DNA of 64,000 nt from an uncultured Lachnospiraceae bacterium. GTDB taxonomy: Bacteria; Bacillota; Clostridia; Lachnospirales; Lachnospiraceae. Positions 1-7,839 of the stretch are shown here, piece after piece; position 1 is the first letter of the stretch; every line of letters starts with the position of its first letter. The stretch lies in the NCBI GenBank assembly GCA_947176505.1, contig CAMWQW010000009.1:84821-148820 (forward strand), given 5' to 3'. The notes under the pieces are model-generated. The model saw only the letters and a program-made list of their open reading frames with translations, was not told the origin of the DNA and ran no database searches. The position numbers and the translations under genes were made by a program.

Positions 1-579
1 GTTTTCAAATACAATCCCGTTTTCCTTCAAAATGAAATAGGTCTGCATGGCAAGGATGTAATCCTCTTGGCACATAAGGTAAAGGTCATTGGCTGTCATA
101 TGTTTAAAGTCAGCTAAGCAGGACATGTTGTTTTGGAACAGCATGGGGTAAATTTTTGAGGGAAACTGGTATTTATCAAAATATTCTTTGATTGACAGCA
201 TTGATCGTATTTCAATATTGTACTCTTGACAAATTTGTTCCAATTCTAAGATGGTTTTTTCCCCTAAATTCCGAAAATGCAGAATATCTTCTTTAGAATA
301 GGAAGAAAGCTGCGAAAGATACATAACACCATTTCGTATGAGGGCGTTCTGCAATCGTTTCGACATAGGTACATCATAGATTGATATTTCGTTATTTGGT
401 GGCAGCAGATAACCTAAAGCGTTTAATTCATCAATTAGTGGTTCAATATTATAGTTTTTGGGGAACTTATTTATCAGAGTAATATAGTTTTGTCCTGCTA
501 GTTCCGAAACCATTGTCAAGCCTATGCTTTTTAAGGCAGATTTGGAGGCGGCAGAAATGTCTAAGTCTTGAATTTTCAT
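1..579 (-). CDS. RNA polymerase alpha C-terminal-domain-like protein, 3'-truncated by the window edge
   Basis: An open frame of 193 codons starts at an ATG at 579 (MKIQDLDIS...) and runs off the left edge. A GAGGAG ribosome site lies about 14 bases upstream, a rather long spacing. Around residues 93-138 the run MSKRLQNALIRNGV, then LSQL, then FRNLGEKTILELEQ matches the helix-hairpin-helix pattern of the polymerase alpha-CTD (two helices, then RNLGxKSxxE). An N-terminal part resembling a second, weaker copy (SALKSIGLTMVSEL) suggests a repeat protein. Similar alpha-CTD-only proteins occur in Clostridia and their mobile elements without a known role. A 15-bp perfect inverted repeat sits just upstream. 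Confidence 0.6.
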   Translation of the reverse strand, partial: MKIQDLDISAASKSALKSIGLTMVSELAGQNYITLINKFPKNYNIEPLIDELNALGYLLPPNNEISIYDVPMSKRLQNALIRNGVMYLSQLSSYSKEDILHFRNLGEKTILELEQICQEYNIEIRSMLSIKEYFDKYQFPSKIYPMLFQNNMSCLADFKHMTANDLYLMCQEDYILAMQTYFILKENGIVFEN

Positions 580-602
580 ATCTATGTCATTGCTCCTCGT
601 AT

Positions 603-642
603 AATAAGTTTGTAAGCAAGAAAAACAGCTTACAAACTTATT
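603..642. repeat. Perfect 15-bp inverted repeat with 10-bp spacer
   Basis: AATAAGTTTGTAAGC at 603-617 is the exact reverse complement of 628-642. On the plus strand it is followed by a T-run (CTTTTTTGG), which fits an intrinsic terminator; no plus-strand gene precedes it in the window. On the minus strand it lies between the alpha-CTD-like gene and its upstream region, where it could be an operator. The IS110 element begins close to its right arm. Confidence 0.7.
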
Positions 643-649
643 CTTTTTT

Positions 650-1024
650 GGTTAGACAGAAGGATAATTCTAAACATCCTTTCCGAAGATTCTTCTTCAA
701 TCATGCTGGTTCATCCATTCTCTGTCTATTGGTTAATAAGTTACTTTATAGTCATGGCCCCAGATGTTACAATAAGGTTCATAAGAACTGTAGCTATGGT
801 CACTGCTCTGTTGCTCCAGCAAAGCTTATGCTATTGCCAAGAAAGCCTGCAGCCCTAACGCTATGCCTAGACTTATTACACAAATGCTGCATTCCGGTAT
901 CTAGCCACCAGCAGGGTATTTCTTGCCGGATAATGCTGATAACGCGAGGTTTAGGGCGGCATAGTGATCTGGGACAAGCCATGATTACATTCTTGATTCC
1001 TGCTATGAAAGGTGGTGATGATCC
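650..1024 (+). ncRNA. Candidate bridge-RNA region of the IS110 element
   Basis: IS110-group elements are known to express a structured bridge RNA from the non-coding end next to the transposase; its two loops pair with target and donor DNA. Here about 375 bases with no convincing gene lie directly 5' of the transposase, the expected position. The segment has several short complementary stretches, but I could not fold it and cannot place the loops. The call rests on position and family knowledge, not on a recognised structure. Confidence 0.4.
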
Positions 1025-2305
1025 GTGAAAGAACATATTGATTACCTCTCAACGCTTTTTGTTGGGATTGACATTGCATCCCGTATCCATGTCATTTCTG
1101 CACTGGATTTCCATCAGGAGTTCTTCATCAAAATGAAACAGGCTCCCAATTCCCAGGAAGGTGCAGAGCTTCTGGAAAGCATGATCGTTGATGTCCTAAA
1201 GGCAAACCATCAGTTCAAATACGTTGTGATCGGCATGGAATCCACTGGCTTCTATGGAGTCCATCTGGCAAACTTTTTATCTGCCAGTGAGCTGTTGGCC
1301 CCATTCTCTGTCCGGGTTTACTGTCTCAATCCAAAGGAAGTCAGGAACTATAAGAAATCCTTTAACGACATCGGAAAGAATGATGGCATTGATTCCTTTG
1401 TCATCGCTGATTTTGCCCGTGTAGGACGCATCAGCATCAAGCCCTGGCGCGGTTCCCAATACCTTGCCCTGCAGCGGCTGACCAGGCACCGTATGCATAT
1501 CACCGAATGTATTGCAAGGGAGAAGACTTACATGTTGAACAACATCTTCCTGAAATTCAGTGAGTATGCACTGCTCCGGAATGGGGAGCACCCATTTTCA
1601 AACAAATATGGCGCCACAGCCGAAGCGATCCTTACGGAGTACACAACCAATGACGATATTGTAACTTCTTCCATTGAAGACCTTGTTGCATTCATCAACT
1701 CCAAAAGCCGGGGCCGCATTGCCGGCCCGGAGGAAACTGCAAAAATAGTACAGGCTGCGGCACGCAATTCATACAGGCTTGATAAATGCCTTTATGAACC
1801 CCTTACGATCTCAATCGCTTCCTCTTTCAACTGTATCAGTTCTTTTGAAAAGGAACTAAAAGCGATCGATAAGGCAATCCTTCAAACAGTCCAGGGGTTA
1901 AACCCTGAGGAATATACAGTGCTCAATTCCATACCTGGAATCGGCAAGGTTTATTCTGCCGGCATCCTTGCTGAACTCGGTTCCATCAAGGCTTTCCAGA
2001 ATGCAAACGCCCTTGCCAAGTACTGCGGCATCGTTTGGAACGATAACGATTCTGGCGATTTTGAAGCCGAGGATAAACGGATGAGTAAGGCCGGTAACCG
2101 TTACCTGCGCTATTACATCATAGAGGCTGCCGGAAGTGTTATTAACCACTGCCCGGAGTATAAAGTCTTCTATGATAAGAAATATGCTGAGACAAGAACC
2201 CATCAGCATAAACGAGCACTCGCGTTGACTTCCCGTAAATTTATACGTCTGCTCTTTGGTCTGCTGGACAAGGGCCAACTCTACTCTCCGGAAAAGAGTA
2301 GGTAA
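1025..2305 (+). CDS. IS110-family transposase (DEDD recombinase)
   Basis: This 426-residue protein has the two domains of IS110 transposases. The N-terminal RuvC-like DEDD domain shows the first acidic residue in FVGIDIAS (about residue 15), VIGMESTGFYG (about 70) and KNDGIDSFVIADFAR (about 118-132). The C-terminal Tnp_20 domain shows LNSIPGIGKVYSAGILAELG (about 300) and then KAGNRYLRYYIIEAA (about 357). It catalyses excision and insertion, in characterised relatives guided by a bridge RNA. The start is GTG, chosen because AGGTGG lies 8 bases upstream and the DEDD domain begins soon after. Length is normal and the frame is intact, so the element may be active. Confidence 0.93.
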   Translation: MKEHIDYLSTLFVGIDIASRIHVISALDFHQEFFIKMKQAPNSQEGAELLESMIVDVLKANHQFKYVVIGMESTGFYGVHLANFLSASELLAPFSVRVYCLNPKEVRNYKKSFNDIGKNDGIDSFVIADFARVGRISIKPWRGSQYLALQRLTRHRMHITECIAREKTYMLNNIFLKFSEYALLRNGEHPFSNKYGATAEAILTEYTTNDDIVTSSIEDLVAFINSKSRGRIAGPEETAKIVQAAARNSYRLDKCLYEPLTISIASSFNCISSFEKELKAIDKAILQTVQGLNPEEYTVLNSIPGIGKVYSAGILAELGSIKAFQNANALAKYCGIVWNDNDSGDFEAEDKRMSKAGNRYLRYYIIEAAGSVINHCPEYKVFYDKKYAETRTHQHKRALALTSRKFIRLLFGLLDKGQLYSPEKSR

Positions 2306-2560
2306 TCCATAGCGCCTCTCGAACTTGCGTTCTTTTGGGGGCCGTAGGTCTATTAAGGTTACCCTTTTCTCTGAAAAACTTTTTCATTTTCCTCTTGACA
2401 TATCACCAAATTGCTTTATTCTTAGAGGTTGAAATGGAAACAAACCTAGTATAACACTTTTTCTAAAAAAAACAAACCAGAAATGGACTAAAACAGGTTC
2501 TGATTTTAGAAACGATAGATATAATAATTTGAAAAGCCAATACATAAATGGTTATTGAGT

Positions 2561-2626
2561 CATTTTCTGCAATATAATGCCATTTTCTGCAAAGATACTT
2601 GGAAATATCTTTTTTTGTGGTATTAT
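2561..2626 (+). promoter_or_regulatory. Agr-1 type LytTR promoter, site 1 of 10
   Basis: Two TTTTCTGCAA repeats at 2563-2572 and 2583-2592 (20 bp apart) are followed by a TATTAT -10 at 2621-2626, which starts 29 bp after the end of the second repeat. The reverse complement (TTGCAGAAAA) resembles binding half-sites of AgrA/ComE-class LytTR regulators. It drives the matrixin and lipoprotein genes. Confidence 0.8.
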
Positions 2627-2682
2627 ATGTTATGTAAACCACGCCGTGGTATGCCAAAATAATATTGAGAGGAGAATTTCAT

Positions 2683-3321
2683 ATGAAAATCAAAAGAGTA
2701 TGGATTAGAGCAGTAGGAATGTTGTTAATGTGTGGGTTGTTGATGTCAAATAACTTAACAGCATATGCGTATGTAACAGGAGGATACACTCTTAATGGCG
2801 GAGTTGGTAATTATGGATATACAAATCGCTATTATTATGTGGATAGCTCATGTACATCAACTATGACCTCTGATATAGCAACTGCTTGGAGTGAATGGAT
2901 TCACACAACGTCATCAATGGGTATAACTACACCTATTTCGGTTTTAAAGACAACGACGCAAAAAGATAGTGTATTTGATTTTTATTATAAAAGTCAATAT
3001 GAAGTGGAAGATGGTGTGTTTGGAGTAACACTATTTTGGAGTCGTCAGACACAAGTTTCGACAACCGGATATATGCCTACAAGTTCTAACTGGGGATGGA
3101 CACAAATTATATTAAATAGTCCTAATTATTTGACTTTATCCAGAAATGATAATGGATTAAATCGGCAAAAAGGTGTTTGTGCGCACGAAATTGGTCATGC
3201 GATGGGACTATTTCATGTGGATACAAATCCGAGGACATTAATGTATCCATATGGTGATACAATACAAGTTGATAAATGTACAAGTGATGAATTAAATGGA
3301 ATCAACTCATTATATAAATAA
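2683..3321 (+). CDS. Secreted matrixin-like zinc metalloprotease
   Basis: This 212-residue protein has a signal peptide (positive N-terminus, hydrophobic MLLMCGLLM, cleavage near AYA). The mature part carries the metzincin zinc motif HEIGHAMGLFH (HExxHxxGxxH, about residues 167-177) followed by a Met-turn (TLMYP), as in peptidase family M10A. It should be an exported zinc endopeptidase. The start is ATG 2683, with GGAG about 8 bases upstream; a TTG at 2665 is in frame but lacks a site. It is the first gene after circuit-1 site 1, so it is probably made at high cell density, like agr-controlled exoproteases elsewhere. The lipoprotein 17 bases downstream is probably co-transcribed. Substrate unknown. 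Confidence 0.85.
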   Translation: MKIKRVWIRAVGMLLMCGLLMSNNLTAYAYVTGGYTLNGGVGNYGYTNRYYYVDSSCTSTMTSDIATAWSEWIHTTSSMGITTPISVLKTTTQKDSVFDFYYKSQYEVEDGVFGVTLFWSRQTQVSTTGYMPTSSNWGWTQIILNSPNYLTLSRNDNGLNRQKGVCAHEIGHAMGLFHVDTNPRTLMYPYGDTIQVDKCTSDELNGINSLYK

Positions 3322-3338
3322 CAGGGAGGTATAAAAGG

Positions 3339-4148
3339 ATGAAAAAATTGTTACTAAGTATTTTGGTTGTTTTTATGCTCGGCAGTTTTACAGCGTGTGG
3401 AGAGCAAACTAATGAATCAATAATATCTTCTCATAATGCTTCTTTTGAATCTGAAACGACTGTAAATGATGATGTTGCTAATGAAAGTATGGTGCCGGAA
3501 TTGAAAGATAATACTGTTCAATTCAATAATTCCTTTGTTATTGAGGGAAAGACGATTATACAAGATATGGCAGCAGCAGCGGATTTTGCAGTAATATATC
3601 CCGATTTGGAATCAGTATATAATGGAGCGACAAATGTTGTAGTTGGAGAAGTCACTAATATTCAGTATACAGATGATGAGGCTATACCAAGAACTATATA
3701 TTCATTTGCCGTTGCAGAAACTTTAAAAGGGGATATTGAAGAAAATAGCTTAATAAGTATCAGCGAATCAAATGGTTATGTGAGAATGAGTACATTTATT
3801 GAAACTTATGGTACGGCTCATTTTGAGGATATTACAGATGAAGAAATATCAAATGGGATTATATTGCAATCATTGGGTGGTGCTCCGTTGCCGGAAGTTG
3901 GAGAACAATATATAGTTTTTCTAGGGGAACAAAAGCAGGAAGGCAGAATATGTGGAGCATATGCTGTAATGGGTAATTTTATGGGAAGATATGTTTTGGA
4001 TCAAGACACTAATTTGTATTCAAGATTTTGCCCGAATGAAGATCCAGAATTATATACCATTTATGATTCTGTTACAAGGGCTATTGTAAAGGAGGAACCA
4101 ATGTCACTATCTGAAATCAAAGAAGAGATTTCAAGTTTTGCGGAATGA
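3339..4148 (+). CDS. Putative lipoprotein
   Basis: This 269-residue protein has a lipoprotein signal: basic start MKKLL, a hydrophobic stretch, and the lipobox-like GSFTAC, so the Cys at about residue 20 should be lipidated and anchored outside the membrane. A low-complexity Ser/Glu/Asn-rich linker follows (to about residue 60), then a compact domain with no motif I recognise. GGGAGG stands 9 bases before the ATG. It is the second gene of the circuit-1 site-1 operon, behind the secreted protease. A role in protecting the producer or tethering the enzyme is conceivable but is only a guess from context. A strong terminator follows at 4222-4267. Confidence 0.75.
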   Translation: MKKLLLSILVVFMLGSFTACGEQTNESIISSHNASFESETTVNDDVANESMVPELKDNTVQFNNSFVIEGKTIIQDMAAAADFAVIYPDLESVYNGATNVVVGEVTNIQYTDDEAIPRTIYSFAVAETLKGDIEENSLISISESNGYVRMSTFIETYGTAHFEDITDEEISNGIILQSLGGAPLPEVGEQYIVFLGEQKQEGRICGAYAVMGNFMGRYVLDQDTNLYSRFCPNEDPELYTIYDSVTRAIVKEEPMSLSEIKEEISSFAE

Positions 4149-4221
4149 GATGCTGAATGTGCAATAGATATATTTAAGGCAATTAAAGAAGTTCAGTTAT
4201 AAATGGATAACATATTTAATA

Positions 4222-4267
4222 AAATCCTCTTGAACTATACATACGTTTGGTTCGGGAGGATTTTTTA
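4222..4267 (+). terminator. Intrinsic terminator after the protease-lipoprotein operon
   Basis: AAATCCTCTTGAAC pairs with GTTCGGGAGGATTT across a 14-base loop and is followed by a T-run. It separates this operon from the circuit-1 regulatory operon. Confidence 0.8.
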
Positions 4268-4335
4268 TTAGAAAATAGTTATTAGGAAATAGTTATTAGC
4301 AATTGTAAATGGTGGATTTGTATTGTTTCTGTGTC

Positions 4336-4400
4336 AAATTCTGCAAAATATGGTCGTTTTCTGCAATTTAGTTGACTAATGTGCTAAAGAAAAATAAAAT
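4336..4400 (+). promoter_or_regulatory. Agr-1 type LytTR promoter, site 2 of 10
   Basis: Repeats AATTCTGCAA (4337-4346) and TTTTCTGCAA (4357-4366) lie 20 bp apart. A TAAAAT -10 at 4395-4400 starts 29 bp after the second repeat. It precedes the circuit-1 regulator and kinase, implying positive autoregulation as in staphylococcal agr P2. The leader to the regulator start is about 155 bases. Confidence 0.8.
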
Positions 4401-4561
4401 AATTAGGGGAATTGCGGATTTTGGTATGTCGTCTTTCCTTACTATGAATGTAGAGAAAGTGTTAAAGGATTTAGCAAGACGTGTCGAAATACAACATGGT
4501 GGAGTATAAAATATCAGGGACAGACTGTTATCAATTAGCAGGAAAGGAGGAGATAAAGCGG

Positions 4562-5287
4562 ATGTTCAAAATTGCAATATGTGATGATGAAAATCTTTTT
4601 ACAGAAGAATTAAAAGAACTGATCTCCGGCTATATGATGGAAAAAGGTCTTGTTTTTGAGATAGATACATATAGCTCCGGGGAGGCATTGGTAGAATTAG
4701 GGATTGAGGTAGTACAGTATACTGTCGTGTTTTTGGATATTAATATGGATAAAGTTGATGGCATCAAGACGGCTGAAATGATCAGAAAAGTAAGTCGTGA
4801 AGTTTTTATAGTGTTTGTGACAGCATATGTGGATTATTCGTTGGAAGGATACCGATTAGATGTTGTAAGGTATTTACTAAAGGGTAATGCCAACTTTCAG
4901 AGCAAAGTTAATGAATGTATGGATGCCATTATTGATAAAATGAATTATTCTGTGGCAAAAAGGGAATTTGACTTTAAGGAAGGCAGAAAGGAAATATCAC
5001 TGGAAAGATTATTGTATATTGAGAGCAATCTGCATATACTTGAGTTTCATGTTATGGAGGATACGGAAGCAGTTTATACTATGTATGAAATATTAAATGT
5101 GTTGGATGATATGCTTTCGGAGAATGGTTTTATTAGGACACATCAGAGTTATCTTGTAAATGCAAAACATATCAAGAATGTTGTACGCTGTAAAGTGATA
5201 CTGACAAACGGGGTTGAGTTATCCATACCAAAAGCAAGGTACACGGAAGTGAAGAAAAAGTTTATAGCGTGTCGGGGAGAAGTGTAG
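4562..5287 (+). CDS. LytTR-family response regulator, AgrA-like (circuit 1)
   Basis: This 241-residue regulator has an N-terminal receiver domain (acidic pair in ICDDE, phosphoacceptor Asp in VVFLDINM, conserved Thr in FVTAY) and a C-terminal LytTR DNA-binding domain from about residue 140 (ESNLHILEFH, then HQSYLVNAKHI, then IPKARY). LytTR proteins bind as dimers to direct repeats spaced by two helical turns. This fits the ten TTTTCTGCAA pairs in the window, one of which lies before this gene. The start is ATG 4562, with AAAGGAGG upstream and the receiver starting at once (MFKIAICDDE); a GTG at 4481 would add an unlikely extension. Adjacent to its kinase. Confidence 0.92.
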   Translation: MFKIAICDDENLFTEELKELISGYMMEKGLVFEIDTYSSGEALVELGIEVVQYTVVFLDINMDKVDGIKTAEMIRKVSREVFIVFVTAYVDYSLEGYRLDVVRYLLKGNANFQSKVNECMDAIIDKMNYSVAKREFDFKEGRKEISLERLLYIESNLHILEFHVMEDTEAVYTMYEILNVLDDMLSENGFIRTHQSYLVNAKHIKNVVRCKVILTNGVELSIPKARYTEVKKKFIACRGEV

Positions 5288-6586
5288 ATGTTTTATTTAA
5301 TGCGGAGTATATTGTTAATATTTATTGAAATAATGTGCTGTAAGATTTTTTATGAAACTTTTGGGAAAGTGCGGTATAAAGGATGGATTAATGTAATACA
5401 ATTTATATTACTTCTTAGCAGTACATGTTTTTTTGTATATGCTTTATCGGGACATTTCTTAATAAGACAGATTGCTGTTATTTTAATATTTTCGGTCTTT
5501 ATGCTTTGGCATGTTAAAATTAGCCTGAAAAAATCCTTTGTGTTAGCTATTTTATTTGATGCGCTGTTGCTTGCAATGGATTCTCTAGTATTCTTGATTA
5601 TGGGTTGGTTGTCTTTAGACATGAAAATATCAGAGCAGCAACACGCAATGGCTTCTGTATTGGCGTATCTGCTTGTAAAAGTAATACTGTTCTTCCTTAT
5701 TCTTGTTATAAGGAAGCAGTTTGCAAAAAAATCAATGGAAATGATGTTAGATACAGAGTGGTTAAGGTTTCTGTTTTTTCCTGTTTTTACCATAGCAGTT
5801 ATTTCTGTAATGTTATCTGTTTTTGAATATGTACAGACAGTAGAGCAGGCAAATTTGCTTGCAGTCATTGCATTTGGAATAGTGGGAATGAATATTCTTG
5901 TCTTTTATCTGATTAACGATATTATGGAAAGAGAAGTTAAGATGCATGAAAACAAGGTTTTTCAGATTCAGGCAAAAAACCAGTTGGAAATGTACAGGTC
6001 CATCTCTGAAAACTTTGATAACCAAAAAAGAAAGACGCACGAATATAAAAACCAGATTTCATGTATAGAATCCTTACTGGATAAAAAGCAGTATTTAAAA
6101 TTAGAAGAATATGTAAAAAAGATTTATGGTTCACTGAATAATGAGCCGGATGCCATTAACACCAATAATGTAATCGTAAATGCCATACTCAATACAAAGT
6201 ACCAAGAGGCAGAAGCAAAGGGAATTGTTTTTGTATTTAGGGTGAATGATCTTTCAGAGCTGAATATGAAAGATGAGGATGTAGTTACTATCCTTGCCAA
6301 TCTTCTGAACAATGCCATTGAAGCATGTGAGACGTGTGAGAATAAAAAGGTAATTAAGTTTAAGTTCTTTAAAGAGGATGATAATATAATCATTGCGGTT
6401 AAAAACACATTTAATTATGATATTGTATATGAAAATGGAGAAATAAAATCTACAAAAGTATCAAACGTGGATGAACATGGTGTAGGGATTAAGAATGTGT
6501 TAAAAATCATTGAGAAATATGGTGGCTCATATGTCATTGAAGATAAGAATAAAGAATTTTTCTTCTCAATTATTATTCCTGCATGA
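5288..6586 (+). CDS. Sensor histidine kinase, AgrC/GHKL type (circuit 1)
   Basis: This 432-residue membrane kinase has six or seven hydrophobic segments in residues 1-215. A cytoplasmic part follows with a candidate phosphorylated His in KTHEYKNQISC, an N-box (NLLNNAIEACE) and a G-box (GVGIKNVLKIIEKYGG), typical of HPK10/AgrC kinases. It should sense the peptide made by AgrD-1/AgrB-1 and phosphorylate the regulator encoded immediately upstream (ATG directly follows the regulator's stop). Family behaviour is established; ligand specificity is inferred from gene order. Transcription probably ends before site 3, although no strong hairpin is visible in the 6587-6625 gap. Confidence 0.92.
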   Translation: MFYLMRSILLIFIEIMCCKIFYETFGKVRYKGWINVIQFILLLSSTCFFVYALSGHFLIRQIAVILIFSVFMLWHVKISLKKSFVLAILFDALLLAMDSLVFLIMGWLSLDMKISEQQHAMASVLAYLLVKVILFFLILVIRKQFAKKSMEMMLDTEWLRFLFFPVFTIAVISVMLSVFEYVQTVEQANLLAVIAFGIVGMNILVFYLINDIMEREVKMHENKVFQIQAKNQLEMYRSISENFDNQKRKTHEYKNQISCIESLLDKKQYLKLEEYVKKIYGSLNNEPDAINTNNVIVNAILNTKYQEAEAKGIVFVFRVNDLSELNMKDEDVVTILANLLNNAIEACETCENKKVIKFKFFKEDDNIIIAVKNTFNYDIVYENGEIKSTKVSNVDEHGVGIKNVLKIIEKYGGSYVIEDKNKEFFFSIIIPA

Positions 6587-6626
6587 ATGCAATATTAAAT
6601 AGTTATCTCAAAACTATTTTGTGCCG

Positions 6627-6690
6627 TTTTCTGCAAAAAAAGTCTGTTTTCTGCAAATGGGCTTGATTTTTCACATATATAATTCATACT
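6627..6690 (+). promoter_or_regulatory. Agr-1 type LytTR promoter, site 3 of 10
   Basis: Two perfect TTTTCTGCAA repeats at 6627-6636 and 6647-6656 lie 20 bp apart. The hexamer at the standard position (6685-6690) is CATACT, a weaker -10. It drives agrB and agrD of circuit 1, closing the feedback loop. Confidence 0.77.
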
Positions 6691-6711
6691 AAATAACAAA
6701 GGAGGCATGTT

Positions 6712-7296
6712 ATGATAGAGAAGATGGCATTAAAGATCGTCAATCGAATGGAAATAGAGAAGCTAATAAGCAAATCAAGCTGTGAATATTACGAATACGC
6801 TTTAATAGCTATGGTTGAAAATATTGTAACAGTTGTAACTATCTTGCTTTTAGGGGTATTTTTTGAGAAATTCCTACATACTGTTTGTTTTTGGGCGTTC
6901 TTTATTTCATTAAGGAAGCGGACAGGAGGTTTTCATGCGAATAAGTTCTGGCAGTGCTATTTAGGTACAGTCATAACATATATTGCGGTTATACAGGCTA
7001 TACCTATGCTTTGTGGAATTCCGACTGTCATGTATGGAATGCTGTTTCTTGCAATAATTTTAATTTATGTAATGGGAACAATAAACCATCCCAATATGGA
7101 TATGAATAAAAGCGAATTGCAGGAGTCTAAGAAAGCGGCAAGGCTGATTGTTATAATGGAAGTAATGATAATTGCTGTCTTGATCTATTTGAAAGCTGAT
7201 ATTCTATATATTGGCTATATGGCGGTAGCTATCATATTATGTGCATTCTTGATGTGTTTGGCAAAAATTATAAAACAGGAGGTATGTATAAAATGA
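6712..7296 (+). CDS. agrB: AgrB-like signal-peptide-processing membrane protein (circuit 1)
   Basis: This 194-residue polytopic membrane protein of the AgrB family carries the conserved cytoplasmic motif RKRTGGFHANKFWQC with the His and downstream Cys that form the cysteine-protease pair. About five hydrophobic segments follow. AgrB trims the C-terminal tail of AgrD and closes the thiolactone ring. AAAGGAGG precedes the ATG. Its stop overlaps the agrD start region by 4 bases. It is transcribed from site 3, 125 bases after the kinase gene. Unlike staphylococcal agr, regulator and kinase come first and have a separate promoter. Confidence 0.93.
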   Translation: MIEKMALKIVNRMEIEKLISKSSCEYYEYALIAMVENIVTVVTILLLGVFFEKFLHTVCFWAFFISLRKRTGGFHANKFWQCYLGTVITYIAVIQAIPMLCGIPTVMYGMLFLAIILIYVMGTINHPNMDMNKSELQESKKAARLIVIMEVMIIAVLIYLKADILYIGYMAVAIILCAFLMCLAKIIKQEVCIK

Positions 7297-7442
7297 AAGA
7301 AAACAGAAAAATCAAAAAAACTGCACTCAAGGTAGTAGAGAGGATTGTCCGCAATGAAGTTAAAAAAGATATATGGGGAGATCCGCCTCTTTGCATTGGG
7401 ATTGGTCATCAGCCGAAAAGACCGAAGAAGAAAGAGGATTAA
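7293..7442 (+). CDS. agrD: AgrD-like autoinducer precursor, predicted ring CIGIG (circuit 1)
   Basis: This 49-residue peptide directly follows agrB (ATG 7293, 4-base overlap, AGGAGG about 6 bases upstream). It has a basic amphipathic N-terminal half, then DPPLCIGIG, then the tail HQPKRPKKKED. In Clostridium perfringens AgrD the ring CLWFT is followed by HQPEEP. By alignment the processing site lies after the second Gly, giving a five-member thiolactone ring Cys-Ile-Gly-Ile-Gly with an exocyclic tail ending ...PPL. The ring is unusually small and unbulky, since most known rings have aromatic or large hydrophobic residues. Prediction only. Confidence 0.85.
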   Translation: MKENRKIKKTALKVVERIVRNEVKKDIWGDPPLCIGIGHQPKRPKKKED

Positions 7443-7508
7443 GATTTAATAATCAATATGGTGATAGTCATAAATCAAAACTTGTGATAGAGATTAAGTA
7501 CAAGAAAG

Positions 7509-7546
7509 GTCTTTCAGATTGGTATAGTATATCTGAAAGACTTTTT
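7509..7546 (+). terminator. Intrinsic terminator after agrBD-1
   Basis: GTCTTTCAGAT (7509-7519) pairs exactly with ATCTGAAAGAC (7531-7541), followed by TTTTT. It lies just upstream of promoter site 4. Confidence 0.85.
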
Positions 7547-7550
7547 GCCG

Positions 7551-7614
7551 TTTTCTGCAAAAACGGACCACTTTCTGCAAGGGTAATTGACCTTTAACCA
7601 TATTTTGCTATTAT
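7551..7614 (+). promoter_or_regulatory. Agr-1 type LytTR promoter, site 4 of 10
   Basis: Repeats TTTTCTGCAA (7551-7560) and CTTTCTGCAA (7571-7580) lie 20 bp apart, with a TATTAT -10 at 7609-7614. A TTGACC at 7587-7592 may act as -35. It drives the first CcpM-type cluster, after a leader of about 220 bases. Confidence 0.82.
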
Positions 7615-7692
7615 AAATGCAGGAAAGTCTATTAAATGTACATAAGTATATAATCATGCAAATCATGAATATAAATTTTGAAGAGGGAGGTA

Positions 7693-7764
7693 TTGGAAAT
7701 TAATAAGTATTTTTATTTCACGAATAATGCTTGGTGTGCATTTTATAAGTTTCCGAACGGATAA
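7693..7764 (+). CDS. Candidate 23-residue micro-ORF in the leader of cluster 1
   Basis: A TTG at 7693 stands three bases after a strong AGGGAGG site and opens a 23-codon frame ending at TAA 7764. The peptide is aromatic-rich (KYFYFTNN then AWCAFYKFPNG). It lies in the leader between promoter site 4 and the first cluster gene. A strong ribosome site with nothing else to serve is the main evidence. It could be a leader peptide, a secreted small peptide, or chance; the spacing is short and the start is TTG. Confidence 0.3.
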   Translation: MEINKYFYFTNNAWCAFYKFPNG

Positions 7765-7839
7765 TAAAATGATTCGCTTGGACCTTTTCAGGAAAGCGAG
7801 GTAGTTCTGAATGATAGAGGGGCTGCGGAAAGGAGATAT

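Larger units (their letters stand above)
645..2450 (+). mobile_element. IS110-family insertion sequence (approximate limits)
   Basis: Defined by an IS110 transposase (1025-2305) plus about 380 bases of upstream and about 140 bases of downstream non-coding DNA whose base composition matches the transposase and is less AT-rich than the neighbouring cargo. IS110 elements lack clear terminal inverted repeats and usually make no target duplication, so the ends cannot be fixed by eye. The left end is probably just right of the inverted repeat at 603-642. The right end is likely before 2450, where AT-rich cargo resumes. Confidence 0.6.

Noticed and set aside
513-1028. Open frames on both strands across the region before the IS110 transposase
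   Set aside because: No ribosome sites or family resemblance, and they lie over the probable bridge-RNA region and the alpha-CTD-like gene's leader.
4426-4509. 27-codon frame (MSSFLTMNVEKVLKDL...) in the leader of regulator 1, looking faintly like the N-terminus of AgrD
   Set aside because: No ribosome site at useful spacing and no ring or HQP tail.
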